Shown here: piece by piece, positions 19,299 to 33,216 of the stretch | Layout: the number at the start of each line of letters is the position of its first letter | Numbering within the stretch: position 1 is the stretch's first letter | DNA from: Streptomyces sp. DG1A-41 | Lineage (GTDB): Bacteria > Actinomycetota > Actinomycetes > Streptomycetales > Streptomycetaceae | Reading direction: 5' to 3' | Length of the DNA: 64,000 nucleotides | Assembly (NCBI RefSeq): GCF_037055355.1 | Contig: NZ_CP146350.1 | Span: 2,937,001-3,001,000, forward strand | Position numbers and translations under genes: made by a program | Notes under the pieces: generated by a model | What the model saw: the letters and a program-made list of their open reading frames with translations, nothing else | The model's database searches: none | Told to the model about the DNA's origin: nothing

Positions 19299-20105
19299 AT
19301 GCGCCAGTACTCACCGAGACTGACCCCGCCGTGGAAGAAGCCGCAGCAGCCGGTGCCCGAGGTTCCGGCGGAGCCGGGTCTGGTCGTCGAGGAGGCCGGG
19401 ACCGGCTTCTGCGGTGCGGTGATCCGCTGCGAGGCGGGCACGGTGACACTGGAGGACCGCTTCGGCAGGCACCGGGTGTTCCCGATGGAGCCCCGCGGCT
19501 TCCTGTTGGAAGGCAAGGCGGTGACGCTGGTCCGCCCCGCGCCGGGCGGCCCCGCGCGTCCCACCCGCACGGCCTCCGGTTCGGTGGCCGTCCCCGGCGC
19601 CCGCGCACGAGTGGCCCGCGCCGGCCGCATCTACGTCGAGGGCCGGCACGATGCCGAGCTGGTCGAGAAGGTCTGGGGCGACGACCTGCGCATCGAGGGC
19701 GTGGTCGTGGAGTACCTGGAGGGCGTGGACGACCTGCCGTCGATCGTCGCCGACTTCGCCCCCGGCCCGGACGCGCGGCTGGGCGTTCTGGTGGACCACC
19801 TCGTGCCGGGCTCGAAGGAGTGGCGCATCGCGCAGTCGGTGACGAGCGACCACGCCCTGGTCGTCGGCCACCCCTACATCGACATCTGGGAGGCGGTGAA
19901 ACCGTCGTCCCTGGGCATCGAGGCGTGGCCCCGGGTCCCGCGCGGCCAGGACTGGAAGACGGGGGTGTGCAGGGCCCTGGGCTGGCCGGAGAACACGGGG
20001 GCGGCCTGGCAGCGGATCCTGTCGGGGGTGCGCTCGTACAAGGACCTGGAGCCGGAACTGCTGGGCCGGGTGGAGGAACTGATCGACTTCGTGACGGCAC
20101 CTTAG
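19299..20105 (+). CDS. DUF3097 family protein
   Basis: This 268-residue actinobacterial conserved protein of unknown function has a core, [21 protein letters not shown], that resembles a Toprim-like acidic site (IYVEGRHD, then [10 protein letters not shown] and [13 protein letters not shown]). This hints at nucleic acid or phosphoryl chemistry, but that is inference. ATG 19299 is chosen from the promoter and from the family start. The upstream open frame overlaps the MBL gene and is a shadow. Confidence 0.85.
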   Translation: MRQYSPRLTPPWKKPQQPVPEVPAEPGLVVEEAGTGFCGAVIRCEAGTVTLEDRFGRHRVFPMEPRGFLLEGKAVTLVRPAPGGPARPTRTASGSVAVPGARARVARAGRIYVEGRHDAELVEKVWGDDLRIEGVVVEYLEGVDDLPSIVADFAPGPDARLGVLVDHLVPGSKEWRIAQSVTSDHALVVGHPYIDIWEAVKPSSLGIEAWPRVPRGQDWKTGVCRALGWPENTGAAWQRILSGVRSYKDLEPELLGRVEELIDFVTAP

Positions 20106-20107
20106 CC

Positions 20108-20156
20108 GCGGGCAGTCGTGCCGCTTGGGGCGGCGCCCGTCCCGACGAAGCGGCAC
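20108..20156. terminator. Bidirectional hairpin between convergent genes
   Basis: The arms GTGCCGCTT (20118-20126) and AAGCGGCAC (20148-20156) are perfect, with an inner G+C-rich hairpin. Bases 20108-20125 recur in inverse orientation at 13726-13743. It serves the convergent DUF3097 and hemW genes. Confidence 0.7.
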
Positions 20157-20210
20157 CCCGCTCCGCCGGGCTGCCGCCACGCCCCGGCCCCAGCACCGAC
20201 GCCGAGCACC

Positions 20211-21452
20211 TCAGTCCACGAGATCGCGCACCACGCCATCCGCCAGCAACCGCCCCCGCAGAGTGAGCACAGCCCGCCCCGACTCGTACGGCTCTTCCTC
20301 CAAAAGCCCGTCGGACAGCGCCCGGCGCGACGCAGTCAGCCCCTCCTCACGGAGCAGCGACAACGGCACACCGTCGCGCAGCCGCAACTCCAGCAGAATC
20401 CGCTCGACCCGCCGGTCCTCGTCCGACAGAACCTCACGCCCGGCGCCCGGCGACCGCCCCGCCGCCAGCGCCCCCGCATACGCCCCGGGATGCTTCACGT
20501 TCCACCACCGCACCCCGCCCACATGACTGTGCGCCCCGGGCCCGGCCCCCCACCAGTCGGCCCCCCGCCAGTACAGCTCGTTGTGCAGACACCGCCCCGC
20601 CGCCGAGGTCGCCCAGTTCGACACCTCGTACCACTCGAAGCCCGCGCCCGAGAGCACCTCGTCCGCGATCAGATACCGGTCGGCATGCACGTCGTCGTCG
20701 GTCATCGGCACCTCACCCCGACGGATCCGACGAGCCAGCTGCGTCCCCTCCTCGACGATCAGGGCGTACGCGCTGACATGATCCGGCCCGGCCCCCAGCA
20801 CCGCGTCCAGCGACGCCCGCCAGTCGTCGTCGGACTCCCCCGGCGTGCCGTAGATCAGGTCGAGATTCACATGCTCGAACCCGGCCGCCCGGGCCTCCGC
20901 GACACACGCCTCGGGCCGCCCCGGCGTGTGCGTGCGGTCCAGCACTTTCAGCACATGTCGCCGTGCACTCTGCATGCCGAACGAGATCCGGTTGAAGCCC
21001 CCCTCACGCAGGGCCGCCAGATACGCCGGATCCACCGACTCCGGATTCGCCTCCGTGGTGACCTCGGCGTCCTCCGCGAGCCCGAACTCGTCGCGGACGG
21101 CCGCAAGCATCCGCACCAGGTCACCGGCATCGAGCAGCGTCGGCGTACCCCCGCCCACGAACACCGTACGAACGGGCCGCTGATCGTCCCCCAGCACCTT
21201 CCGCGCCAGCCGGATCTCGTCGGCGAGCGTCTCGGCGTAGTTGTCGCGCGAGGCCAGCACACCACCGGTGCCACGCAGCTCGGTCGCCGTGTAGGTGTTG
21301 AAATCGCAGTAGCCGCAGCGGGTCGCGCAGTACGGAACGTGCAGGTAGAACCCGAGCGGGCGGTCGGCGGCCCCGGCGAGCGCGGACACGGGAAGCGCGC
21401 CGTCGTCGGGGACGGGCTCGCCGTCGGGGAGTGCGGAAGGCATACGTTCCAT
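20211..21452 (-). CDS. hemW: HemW, radical SAM haem chaperone (HemN-like)
   Basis: This 413-residue radical S-adenosylmethionine protein has the [4Fe-4S] motif CATRCGYC at Cys42, Cys46 and Cys49. The HemN-type RTVFVGGGTPTLLDA glycine motif and LDLIYGTPGES follow. HemW proteins were long annotated as oxygen-independent coproporphyrinogen oxidase but bind haem. ATG 21452 (MERMPSAL) or ATG 21443 could be the start. It stands 18 bp after the phosphatase gene on the same strand. Confidence 0.88.
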   Translation of the reverse strand: MERMPSALPDGEPVPDDGALPVSALAGAADRPLGFYLHVPYCATRCGYCDFNTYTATELRGTGGVLASRDNYAETLADEIRLARKVLGDDQRPVRTVFVGGGTPTLLDAGDLVRMLAAVRDEFGLAEDAEVTTEANPESVDPAYLAALREGGFNRISFGMQSARRHVLKVLDRTHTPGRPEACVAEARAAGFEHVNLDLIYGTPGESDDDWRASLDAVLGAGPDHVSAYALIVEEGTQLARRIRRGEVPMTDDDVHADRYLIADEVLSGAGFEWYEVSNWATSAAGRCLHNELYWRGADWWGAGPGAHSHVGGVRWWNVKHPGAYAGALAAGRSPGAGREVLSDEDRRVERILLELRLRDGVPLSLLREEGLTASRRALSDGLLEEEPYESGRAVLTLRGRLLADGVVRDLVD

Positions 21453-21470
21453 TGTCCAGCACCCGCGCGG

Positions 21471-23765
21471 TCACTCTGCCTGGAGCACCAGCAGCGCCAG
21501 ATCGTCGGCCGGGGGCCGCGCCCCGAACTCGTGCACCAGCCGCCTGATCCGCTCGGCTATCAGCTCCGCGTCCAGCCCCGCGCACCCGGCCAGCGCCGCC
21601 GCGAGCCCGTCCCCGTCGTCGAACTGGCGGGAGCCGGAGCGGCGCTCGGTCACACCGTCGGTGACGCACAGCAGCGTGTCGCCGGACCGCAGCTCGAAGG
21701 TTTCGCTGGAGTACGTGGCGTCCTCGATGACGCCCAGGAGGGTCTGGGGCTGCGCGGCCGTGTGGACCTCGCCGCCTGTCCCGAGCACAAGGGGCAGCGG
21801 GTGCCCGGCGGAGGCGACGGTGCAGCGGACGCCGCCGTCGAAGGGGACCAGCTCGCCGTACAACAGGGACAGGAAGCGCGTCTGGGGGCCGTCGCCGGGC
21901 GGGGTCGGGCGGGCGCCGGCGGCCACCAGCGCGCGGGCCGCCGCGTCCGCGGCCTCCGTGGCGTCGTCGAGCAGGAGCTGGTTGAGACGGTCGAGGACAT
22001 CGGCGACCCGGTAGCCCTCGCGGGCCAGCAGCCGCAGCCAGGGCCGGGCCAGGCCGATCACGACGGCGGCTTCCGGCCCCTTGCCCTGGACGTCGCCGAC
22101 GGCGAAGCACCAGCGGCCGTCACCGGCCGGGAACAGGTCGTAGAAGTCGCCGCTGGGCCCGCCCTTGTCGCACGGCTCGTAGACGAGGGCGCTGCGCACC
22201 CCGGGGATCTCGGCCACGGCGCCGGGCAGCAGTCCGCGCTGGAGCACGGCGCTGATGGTGGCCTGGCGGGCGTACTGGCGGGCGGCGCCGATGGCGAGCG
22301 CGACCCGGCGGCTGAGGTCCTCGACGAGGCCGGTGATCTCGTCGGGGAAGCCGGCGGCCCCGGACCGTCCGATGACGAGGGTGCCCAGCGGGCGTCCGCC
22401 GGCGACGAGCCGGTACGCGAGGGCCGAGCCCGGATCGCCGGGGGCGTCGCCGAGCGCCTCACCGGGCCAGGGGTAGTCGACCGGCCCGGACTGCAAGGGA
22501 TCGGACGGGTGCGGTGCGTCCCTCTCCAGGGCCCGGCGCAGTTCCTCGATGCGGTTCTCGCTGCCGTGCCAGACCCGGGCCAGCCGGGGCCCGCCCGCTG
22601 AGGCCCCGCCGCCCCAGCCGCCGCCGGTGGCCTCGTCCTCCAGCCACACCGCGCACCAGTCGGCCAGCCGGGGCACGATCAGCTGCCCGGCGAGGGCGGC
22701 GACCAGGTCCTCGTCGAGCTGTCCGGCGAGGAGGTCGGAGGCCTCTGCGAGGAAGGAGAGGGCACCGCGGCCCAGCCAGGAGCCCCCGCGTCCGTCGCGG
22801 CCGTCGCAGTCCTCGTACCGGTCCCGCCAGTCCCGCAGGTCGTGCCAGTCGCGCAGGTCGTGGGAGCCGCCAGGTTCACGCGCTTCCCGTGCGTCGCCCG
22901 CGTCCCGCAGGGGATGCCCACCCGGTGGCTCGTTCCCGCCGCGTCGGGAACGCCGTCGGCCTCGGTCGCCCTCCCGGTCGTCCTGCCCAGGGGGCGGCTT
23001 TGGCGCCAGGATCTCGGCCACCCGCAACCCGCGCGCCAGCGCGTACTCCCCCGCGTACGCCTCGATCTGCTCGGTCGCCGCACAACCCTGGGCGGGCAAC
23101 CGCGCCCATACGGTCTTCCGGCCCGTGCGGTACGTGATGCCCCAGGCCTCGCAGAGCGCGCCGACGAGCCGCAGGCCGCGCCCGTACTCCGGGGTGTCGT
23201 GCGGCGTTTCCGGCTCGCCGCCGCGCGGGGCGCGTGAGGGGTGGTGGTCGGAGACCTCGACGAGGAGCGCGGCGGTGTCCGTGCCGTCGCCTTCCAGCCT
23301 GCACTCCAACTCGACGTCGGTGCCGGCGTGCACGACGGCGTTGGTGACGAGTTCGCTGACGACGAGCAGGGCCTCGTCGGCGAGACGGTCGGTGAGGTGC
23401 TCGGCCCCGGGCAGGCCGAGCCCGGTCCACTCGGCGAGCGCCGCGCGCACCACGGCGCGGGCGGCGCCCGGCGCGAGGGAGCTGCCGGACAGGGTCGCGT
23501 ACGCCCGCGCGCGCTCCTTCGCGGGCGCCTCCGAAGCGACCCCGGTCGCCTCTGAGGCACCCCCTGGCGCCTCGGAACCGACCGCGGTCACAGGCGCCTC
23601 CGAAGTGCCCGCAGGCGCCTCGGAAGCGAGCACCGGCGCCGCGCAAGTCAGTGCGCACTCCTCGGAGACGGCCCCCTCGTGCACGGGCACAGGCATCTCC
23701 GAAGCGTGGGCAGGCGCCTCTGAGGCACGGGAAGCGGTCTCCCGTTGCGTCGGAATGGCCCCCAT
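21471..23765 (-). CDS. SpoIIE-type PP2C phosphatase with N-terminal ATPase domain
   Basis: This 764-residue signalling protein has three parts. A serine-protein-kinase (RsbW-like) HATPase domain spans about residues 100-230, with N-box SELVTNAVVHAG around 137-148 and GRGLRLV. A GAF-like sensor region covers about 330-500. A PP2C/SpoIIE phosphatase domain fills the last 230 residues, with GDFYDLFPAG, GDVQGKGPEAA and PPADDLALLVL. Such proteins act in partner-switching control of sigma factors. Residues 14-82 are a Ser-Glu-Ala-Pro repeat, and HDLRDWHDLRDWRDR is a short internal repeat. ATG 23765 is favoured by GGGGAG seven bases upstream. GTG 23801 is in frame but has no site. It is divergent from the hybrid kinase. 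Confidence 0.87.
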   Translation of the reverse strand: MGAIPTQRETASRASEAPAHASEMPVPVHEGAVSEECALTCAAPVLASEAPAGTSEAPVTAVGSEAPGGASEATGVASEAPAKERARAYATLSGSSLAPGAARAVVRAALAEWTGLGLPGAEHLTDRLADEALLVVSELVTNAVVHAGTDVELECRLEGDGTDTAALLVEVSDHHPSRAPRGGEPETPHDTPEYGRGLRLVGALCEAWGITYRTGRKTVWARLPAQGCAATEQIEAYAGEYALARGLRVAEILAPKPPPGQDDREGDRGRRRSRRGGNEPPGGHPLRDAGDAREAREPGGSHDLRDWHDLRDWRDRYEDCDGRDGRGGSWLGRGALSFLAEASDLLAGQLDEDLVAALAGQLIVPRLADWCAVWLEDEATGGGWGGGASAGGPRLARVWHGSENRIEELRRALERDAPHPSDPLQSGPVDYPWPGEALGDAPGDPGSALAYRLVAGGRPLGTLVIGRSGAAGFPDEITGLVEDLSRRVALAIGAARQYARQATISAVLQRGLLPGAVAEIPGVRSALVYEPCDKGGPSGDFYDLFPAGDGRWCFAVGDVQGKGPEAAVVIGLARPWLRLLAREGYRVADVLDRLNQLLLDDATEAADAAARALVAAGARPTPPGDGPQTRFLSLLYGELVPFDGGVRCTVASAGHPLPLVLGTGGEVHTAAQPQTLLGVIEDATYSSETFELRSGDTLLCVTDGVTERRSGSRQFDDGDGLAAALAGCAGLDAELIAERIRRLVHEFGARPPADDLALLVLQAE

Positions 23766-23867
23766 GGACAGCTCCCCGGGCAGTTCGTACGAATACGCCA
23801 CAGTCGATGCCGACAGGGTGACAGACTGGCCACGCCCATAAGCGCCGAGTTACCGAAGTGGGCCGCC

Positions 23868-27983
<4,116 letters not shown>

Positions 27984-28004
27984 GGGGCGCGGGGAACTGC
28001 GCGA
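27984..28004. repeat. GGGGCGCGGGGAACTGCGCG-type intergenic repeat
   Basis: The 21-base motif directly follows the kinase stop and lies between it and the convergent acyl-CoA ligase gene. I recall this motif as one of the commonest interspersed intergenic elements in Streptomyces. Its role is unknown, perhaps in transcription termination. Confidence 0.6.
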
Positions 28005-28044
28005 CGACAGACCCGCAGCCGCCGGCGAACCCCGCGCCGCCCCC

Positions 28045-29919
28045 TTACGCCTCGCGAGAGCCCTCGTACATCTCCTCGATCAGATGCTTGTACTCGCGCT
28101 CCACAACAGGCCGCTTCAGCTTCAGACTCGGCGTGATCTCACCATGCTCGACATCGAGATCCCGCGGCAGCAACCGGAACTTCTTGATCGTCTGCCACCG
28201 CTGAAGCCCCTCGTTGAGCTGCTTCACATACCCGTCGACCATCTCCACCGTGACCGGCGAGGAAACGATCTCCGCGTACGGCTTCCCCTCCAGCCCTTTC
28301 TCCTTCGCCCACTGGGTGATCGCGACCTCGTCGAGCGCGATGAGCGCCGTACAGAAGTTCCGGTCGGCCCCGTGCACGAGGATGTTGGACACGTACGGGC
28401 ACACCGCCTTGAACTGCCCCTCGACCTCGGCCGGCGCGATGTACTTGCCGCCCGACGTCTTGATGAGGTCCTTCTTGCGGTCGGTGATCCGCAGGTACCC
28501 GTCGGGCGACAGCTCCCCGATGTCCCCGGTGTGGAACCAGCCGTCCGGCTCCAGCACCTCGGCGGTCTTCTCGGGCAGCTTGTGGTAGCCCTCCATGATG
28601 CCCGGGCCGCGCAGCAGGATCTCCCCGTCGTCGGCGATCCGCACCTCCGTGCCGGGCAGCGGCTTGCCGACCGTACCGGTGCGGTAGGCCTCGCCCGGGT
28701 TCACGAACGACGCCGCCGAGGACTCGGTCAGGCCGTAGCCCTCCAGGATGTGGATGCCGGCGCCGGAGAAGAAGTACCCGATCTCGGGTGCCAGCGCCGC
28801 CGAACCCGAGACGCACGCCCGCAGGTTCCCGCCGAAGGCCTCCCGGATCTTGGCGTACACCAGCGCGTCCGCGACCTTGTGCTTCGCGCCCAGCCCGAAC
28901 GGCACGGACGCGGTCCCGGTACGCCGGAAGTTGTCCTGGGCGACCTTGGCGTACTCGCGGGCGACCTCGGCGGCCCACTGGAAGATCTTGTACTTGGCGC
29001 CGCCGCCGGCGCGGGCCTTCGCGGCGACACCGTTGTAGACCTTCTCGAAGATGCGCGGCACGGCCGCCATGTACGTCGGCCGCACCACCGGCAGGTTCTC
29101 GATGATCTTGTCGACGCGGCCGTCCACGGCGGTGACGTGCCCGACCTCGATCTGGCCGGAGGTGAGCACCTTGCCGAAGACGTGCGCGAGGGGCAGCCAC
29201 AGGTACTGCACGTCCTCGCTGCTGACCAGCCCGGTCGCGGCGATCGCCTTCGCCATGTAGGACCAGTTGTCGTGCGGGAGGCGCACACCCTTGGGGCGGC
29301 CGGTGGTGCCGGAGGTGTAGATGAGGGTGGCCAGCTGGTCCTTGGTGAGGGCGCCGACCCGCTCCTTGATCAGATCGGGGTCCTTCTCCAGCCGGGCCGC
29401 GCCGCGCTTCTCCAGCTCGTCGAGGGTGAGGATCCAGTCGGCGGTCTCGACCCCGGCCGGGTCGATGACCACGACGTGGGTCAGGTCGGTCAGCTCGGCG
29501 CGCTTCTCCTTGGCCTTGGCCAGCTGCTCGACGTTTTCCGCGATGAGCACCCGGCTCTCGGAGTCCGACAGGATGTACGCCGACTCCTCGGCGTTGGTCT
29601 GCGGGTAGACCGTGGTCGTGGCGGCGCCGGCGCACATGATGCCGAGGTCGGCGAGGATCCACTCGATGCGGGTGCTGGATGCGAGGGCGACGCGCTGCTC
29701 GGGCTGCACGCCCAGCTCGATCAGCCCGGCCGCGATGGCGTAGACCCGCTCGGCGGCCTGCGCCCAGCTCAGCGACTTCCACTCGTCCGGCCCCTGCCCG
29801 GAGGACGCGGGCACCGGATAGCGGTAGGCCTCGGCGTCCGGCGTGGCCGCCACTCGCTCCAGGAAGAGGCCCGCCACGGACGGCGGACGGTTCTCGATCA
29901 GTGTCTGTGTGTCGCTCAC
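28045..29919 (-). CDS. Long-chain fatty acid-CoA ligase
   Basis: This 624-residue AMP-forming enzyme (FadD-like, ANL superfamily) activates fatty acids as acyl-CoA. It has the P-loop TLIYTSGTTGRPKGV, EGYGLTESSA, WFHTGDIGELSPDGYLRITD and the C-terminal lysine region KTSGGKYIAPAEVE. The length fits bacterial FAA/ACSL proteins. The upstream region 29930-30040 has an imperfect inverted motif TTACTCGTGAGTTAA at about 30005-30019 that could bind a TetR-type regulator. That is weak. Confidence 0.9.
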   Translation of the reverse strand: MSDTQTLIENRPPSVAGLFLERVAATPDAEAYRYPVPASSGQGPDEWKSLSWAQAAERVYAIAAGLIELGVQPEQRVALASSTRIEWILADLGIMCAGAATTTVYPQTNAEESAYILSDSESRVLIAENVEQLAKAKEKRAELTDLTHVVVIDPAGVETADWILTLDELEKRGAARLEKDPDLIKERVGALTKDQLATLIYTSGTTGRPKGVRLPHDNWSYMAKAIAATGLVSSEDVQYLWLPLAHVFGKVLTSGQIEVGHVTAVDGRVDKIIENLPVVRPTYMAAVPRIFEKVYNGVAAKARAGGGAKYKIFQWAAEVAREYAKVAQDNFRRTGTASVPFGLGAKHKVADALVYAKIREAFGGNLRACVSGSAALAPEIGYFFSGAGIHILEGYGLTESSAASFVNPGEAYRTGTVGKPLPGTEVRIADDGEILLRGPGIMEGYHKLPEKTAEVLEPDGWFHTGDIGELSPDGYLRITDRKKDLIKTSGGKYIAPAEVEGQFKAVCPYVSNILVHGADRNFCTALIALDEVAITQWAKEKGLEGKPYAEIVSSPVTVEMVDGYVKQLNEGLQRWQTIKKFRLLPRDLDVEHGEITPSLKLKRPVVEREYKHLIEEMYEGSREA

Positions 29920-30108
29920 GACATCCTCCGGGGCCCGCGACAGCGCGGCTGGCTCAGGTGCGGCTGGTTTTCGCTCACGAGCTGCTGTTCGCGAGCTGTT
30001 GTTTAACTCACGAGTAACTATCGAGCAGGGATCAGAGTAAAGGTCGACCGGCCGCTGCGTAAGGGTCCGCGGCCTGTCACTTCCTACAGAGAGCTACCCC
30101 GCATACGC

Positions 30109-30146
30109 ACAGGGGCCCGCCGCACTTTCGCACGACGTGCCCCTGT
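30109..30146. terminator. Inverted repeat ACAGGGGC ... GCCCCTGT
   Basis: The 8-bp perfect arms lie in the 265-bp gap between lepA and the acyl-CoA ligase. It probably helps end lepA transcription from the right. Confidence 0.45.
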
Positions 30147-30152
30147 TCTACC

Positions 30153-30181
30153 CGGTTTACGGTGTAACCCGCGGTAAACCG
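30153..30181 (-). terminator. Hairpin CGGTTTAC ... GTAAACCG after lepA
   Basis: The 8-bp perfect arms begin four bases past the lepA stop. It has an unusually A+T-containing stem and no U-run. Confidence 0.6.
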
Positions 30182-30184
30182 TGA

Positions 30185-32053
30185 TTACTTCTTGGCCTTG
30201 CCCGACCCCGCGCTGTCATCGCTCGACAGGACGGCGATGAACGCCTCCTGGGGAACTTCCACGGAACCCACCATCTTCATCCGCTTCTTGCCCTCCTTCT
30301 GCTTCTCCAGCAGCTTCCGCTTACGTGAGATGTCACCGCCGTAGCACTTGGCGAGGACGTCCTTGCGGATGGCGCGGATGGTCTCGCGGGCGATGACCCG
30401 GGAGCCGATGGCCGCCTGGACCGGCACCTCGAAGGCCTGCCGCGGGATGAGTTCCTTGAGCTTCGCGACGAGCCGCACGCCATAGGCGTACGCCTGGTCC
30501 TTGTGGGTGATCGCCGAGAAGGCGTCGACCTTGTCGCCGTGCAGCAGGATGTCGACCTTGACCAGGCTGGAGGTCTGCTCGCCGGTGGGTTCGTAGTCGA
30601 GTGAGGCGTAGCCGCGGGTCTTGGACTTCAGCTGGTCGAAGAAGTCGAAGACGATCTCGGCGAGCGGGAGGGTGTAGCGGATCTCGACCCGCTCCTCGGA
30701 GAGGTAGTCCATGCCGAGCAGGGAACCGCGCCGGGTCTGGCACAGCTCCATGATCGAGCCGGTGAACTCGCTGGGCGCCAGGATGGTGGCCCGCACGACC
30801 GGCTCGTAGACCTCCGAGATCTTGCCCTCGGGGAACTCGCTCGGGTTGGTGACCGTGTGCTCGCTGCCGTCCTCCATGAGGACGCGGTAGACCACGTTCG
30901 GGGCGGTCGCGATCAGGTCGAGCCCGAACTCGCGTTCCAGCCGCTCCCGGATCACGTCCAGGTGCAGCAGGCCGAGGAAACCGACGCGGAAGCCGAAGCC
31001 GAGGGCGGCGGAGGTCTCCGGCTCGTAGACCAGCGCGGCGTCGTTGAGCTGGAGCTTGTCGAGGGCCTCGCGCAGCTCCGGGTAGTCCGAGCCGTCAAGG
31101 GGGTAGAGGCCGGAGAACACCATCGGCTTGGGGTCCTTGTACCCGCCGAGCGCCTCCTGGGCCCCCTTGTGCTGGCTGGTGACGGTGTCACCGACCTTGG
31201 ACTGGCGGACGTCCTTCACGCCGGTGATGAGATAGCCCACCTCGCCGACGCCGAGACCGTCGGCCGACAGCATCTCCGGCGAGTTGGTGCCGATCTCCAG
31301 CAGCTCGTGTGTGGCGCCCGTGGACATCATCTTGATGCGCTCGCGCTTGTTGAGCTGCCCGTCGATGACACGGACGTACGTCACCACACCCCGGTAGGAG
31401 TCGTAGACGGAGTCGAAGATCATGGCACGCGCGGGGGCGTCCTTCACTCCGACCGGGGCCGGGACCTGGTCGACGACCTTGTCCAGCAGCGCCTCGACAC
31501 CGAGCCCGGTCTTGGCGGAGACCTTGAGTACCTCGTCGGGCTCGCACCCGATGAGGTGGGCGAGCTCCTCGGCGAACTTCTCGGGCTGCGCGGCCGGCAG
31601 GTCGATCTTGTTCAGCACGGGGATGATCGTGAGGTCGTTCTCCATCGCCAGGTAGAGGTTGGCGAGGGTCTGCGCCTCGATGCCCTGGGCGGCGTCGACC
31701 AGGAGGATGGTGCCCTCGCAGGCGGCGAGCGATCGCGAGACCTCGTAGGTGAAGTCGACGTGCCCCGGGGTGTCGATCATGTTCAGGATGTGCGTGTTGC
31801 TCTTGTCGTGGGACGGAGCCCACGGGAGTCGCACCGCCTGGGACTTGATCGTGATGCCGCGCTCACGCTCGATGTCCATGCGGTCGAGGTACTGAGCACG
31901 CATCTGCCGCTGCTCGACCACTCCGGTCAGCTGGAGCATCCGGTCGGCGAGCGTGGACTTGCCGTGGTCGATGTGCGCGATGATGCAGAAGTTGCGGATC
32001 AGAGCCGGGTCGGTACGGCTCGGCTCGGGCACGTGGCTGGGGATCGCGGGCAC
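30185..32053 (-). CDS. lepA: Elongation factor 4 (LepA)
   Basis: This 622-residue ribosomal translational GTPase back-translocates or remodels stalled ribosomes. The G1 motif is AHIDHGKST, then GITIKSQ (G2), DTPGHVDF (G3) and NKIDLP (G4). The LepA-specific C-terminal domain ends in a lysine-rich tail ([15 protein letters not shown]). GTG 32053 ([16 protein letters not shown]) with AGGA seven bases upstream gives the usual length. The earlier ATG 32143 lies within a palindrome and is less likely. Confidence 0.94.
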   Translation of the reverse strand: MPAIPSHVPEPSRTDPALIRNFCIIAHIDHGKSTLADRMLQLTGVVEQRQMRAQYLDRMDIERERGITIKSQAVRLPWAPSHDKSNTHILNMIDTPGHVDFTYEVSRSLAACEGTILLVDAAQGIEAQTLANLYLAMENDLTIIPVLNKIDLPAAQPEKFAEELAHLIGCEPDEVLKVSAKTGLGVEALLDKVVDQVPAPVGVKDAPARAMIFDSVYDSYRGVVTYVRVIDGQLNKRERIKMMSTGATHELLEIGTNSPEMLSADGLGVGEVGYLITGVKDVRQSKVGDTVTSQHKGAQEALGGYKDPKPMVFSGLYPLDGSDYPELREALDKLQLNDAALVYEPETSAALGFGFRVGFLGLLHLDVIRERLEREFGLDLIATAPNVVYRVLMEDGSEHTVTNPSEFPEGKISEVYEPVVRATILAPSEFTGSIMELCQTRRGSLLGMDYLSEERVEIRYTLPLAEIVFDFFDQLKSKTRGYASLDYEPTGEQTSSLVKVDILLHGDKVDAFSAITHKDQAYAYGVRLVAKLKELIPRQAFEVPVQAAIGSRVIARETIRAIRKDVLAKCYGGDISRKRKLLEKQKEGKKRMKMVGSVEVPQEAFIAVLSSDDSAGSGKAKK

Positions 32054-32118
32054 GCAGGGTCCTGATTCTTGAGGCGTCCGCAGTGTCTGCGGTCTCGGGT
32101 CGGATCGATACGTAGCCT

Positions 32119-32145
32119 CCATGGTCCCACGGGTGGGGACCATGG
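32119..32145. promoter_or_regulatory. 27-bp palindrome CCATGGTCCC-N7-GGGACCATGG
   Basis: The 10-bp perfect arms lie 66-92 bp upstream of the lepA start, in the divergent lepA-rpsT region. It could be an operator or a hairpin in the lepA leader. I do not recognise the binding protein. Confidence 0.55.
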
Positions 32146-32151
32146 ACGGGT

Positions 32152-32181
32152 TTGGGCCATGAATGAGCCCGCTGGTACCGT
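32152..32181 (+). promoter_or_regulatory. Promoter TTGGGC-N18-TACCGT for rpsT
   Basis: The boxes resemble housekeeping sigma (HrdB) sites. The transcript would start near 32188, leaving a 5' leader of about 105 bases. That leader contains the stem TGCCTC ... GAGGCA (about 32190-32217). Confidence 0.5.
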
Positions 32182-32293
32182 GGGGGGCTGTGCCTCATGC
32201 CCTCTCGCAGGAGGCACCCCTTCAAGAAATCACCCGGTGCAGGACCGTGCGGTACCCGTGCGGCCCCGTGCCAGAACCTGAGAAGGCTCATTC

Positions 32294-32560
32294 GTGGCGA
32301 ACATCAAGTCCCAGATCAAGCGGATCAAGACCAACGAGAAGGCGCGGCTGCGCAACAAGGCCGTCAAGTCCTCCCTCAAGACCGCGATCCGCAAGGCCCG
32401 TGAGGCTGCTGCCGCGGGTGACGTCGAGAAGGCCACCGAGTACCAGCGCGCTGCGGCGCGTCAGCTCGACAAGGCCGTCTCGAAGGGCGTCATCCACAAG
32501 AACCAGGCTGCCAACAAGAAGTCGGCGCTGGCTCAGAAGGTCGCCGCGCTCAAGGGCTGA
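32294..32560 (+). CDS. rpsT: 30S ribosomal protein S20
   Basis: This 88-residue basic protein binds 16S rRNA. It begins [26 protein letters not shown] and ends [21 protein letters not shown], the full family pattern. The GTG start has GAAGG eight bases upstream. It is divergent from lepA, a common arrangement. Confidence 0.97.
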   Translation: MANIKSQIKRIKTNEKARLRNKAVKSSLKTAIRKAREAAAAGDVEKATEYQRAAARQLDKAVSKGVIHKNQAANKKSALAQKVAALKG

Positions 32561-32680
32561 CGTCTGATGTGACGCCGGAGGGAATCGAGCGGGCCCTCTC
32601 TCATCCGCTCCCGTCCGGCACCCCTCGGGTCCGCGCGCGGCCTGCGTTCGCCACGCGGGCGCGGATCCAACAGCTTGAAC

Positions 32681-32729
32681 CGAAGGCCGGGTGCCCTCCT
32701 GTTCCCCATGGGAAGGCACCCGGCCTTCG
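32681..32729. terminator. Strong 15-bp hairpin after rpsT
   Basis: The arms CGAAGGCCGGGTGCC (32681-32695) and GGCACCCGGCCTTCG (32715-32729) are perfect. It separates the convergent rpsT and SnoaL-like genes and can serve both. Confidence 0.8.
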
Positions 32730-32734
32730 GCGCT

Positions 32735-33130
32735 TCAGGACCAGAATTCATTGTTCTTGTCGATGTCCTCGACACACTCGTCGAGGTCGGTGACCTTGTC
32801 GCCGACGATCCGGAAGATGATGCAGCCGGTGTCGTCGAGGCGCTTGCCGTTGCGCTCGGCCGTGAAGCGGGTCATGCCGACCGCGTGGCCGCGGCCGTCG
32901 ACAGCGGTGCCGATCAGTTCGGCACGTGCCGTCCCGTTGGTCTCCGCGCCGAGCCGTTCGTACATCTCGATGATTGCGTTCACCCCTTTGAAGTCGCCCG
33001 ACAACGGGTGATCTCCGGGTACGTGGTGCGTGGCGTCCGCGGCTATCAGCCCGCGCAAGGTGTCCATGTCACCGCGCGAAAAGGCCTCGAATCCCTTGCG
33101 GACCAGCGCCGCGTGCGGGTGTTCAGCCAT
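32735..33130 (-). CDS. SnoaL-like/NTF2-fold protein
   Basis: This 131-residue protein starts MAEHPHAALVRKGFEAFSRGDMDTLRGLIAAD, the usual opening of SnoaL-like ketosteroid isomerase-fold proteins. It ends GDKVTDLDECVEDIDKNNEFW. The reaction is unknown. ATG 33130 is chosen by the family start, because the upstream frame is arginine-rich shadow. Confidence 0.78.
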   Translation of the reverse strand: MAEHPHAALVRKGFEAFSRGDMDTLRGLIAADATHHVPGDHPLSGDFKGVNAIIEMYERLGAETNGTARAELIGTAVDGRGHAVGMTRFTAERNGKRLDDTGCIIFRIVGDKVTDLDECVEDIDKNNEFWS

Positions 33131-33216
33131 GTCCTTCGCCACCTCTCCGTCACTGGGCGAGTACGGCTGACTCTCCCGATTCTCCCTCCGGACGGCTCTC
33201 GCGGCACAGTGGAGAC

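Noticed and set aside
17348..19630. HrcA with a very long N-terminal extension
   Set aside because: The frame is open to 19630, but the family starts at [10 protein letters not shown] (18364) next to a ribosome site and the CIRCE, and the extension overlaps the MBL gene.
20118..22601. An 827-residue frame opposite hemW and the phosphatase
   Set aside because: Arg/Pro-rich shadow with no motif, while hemW and the phosphatase are clear on the other strand.
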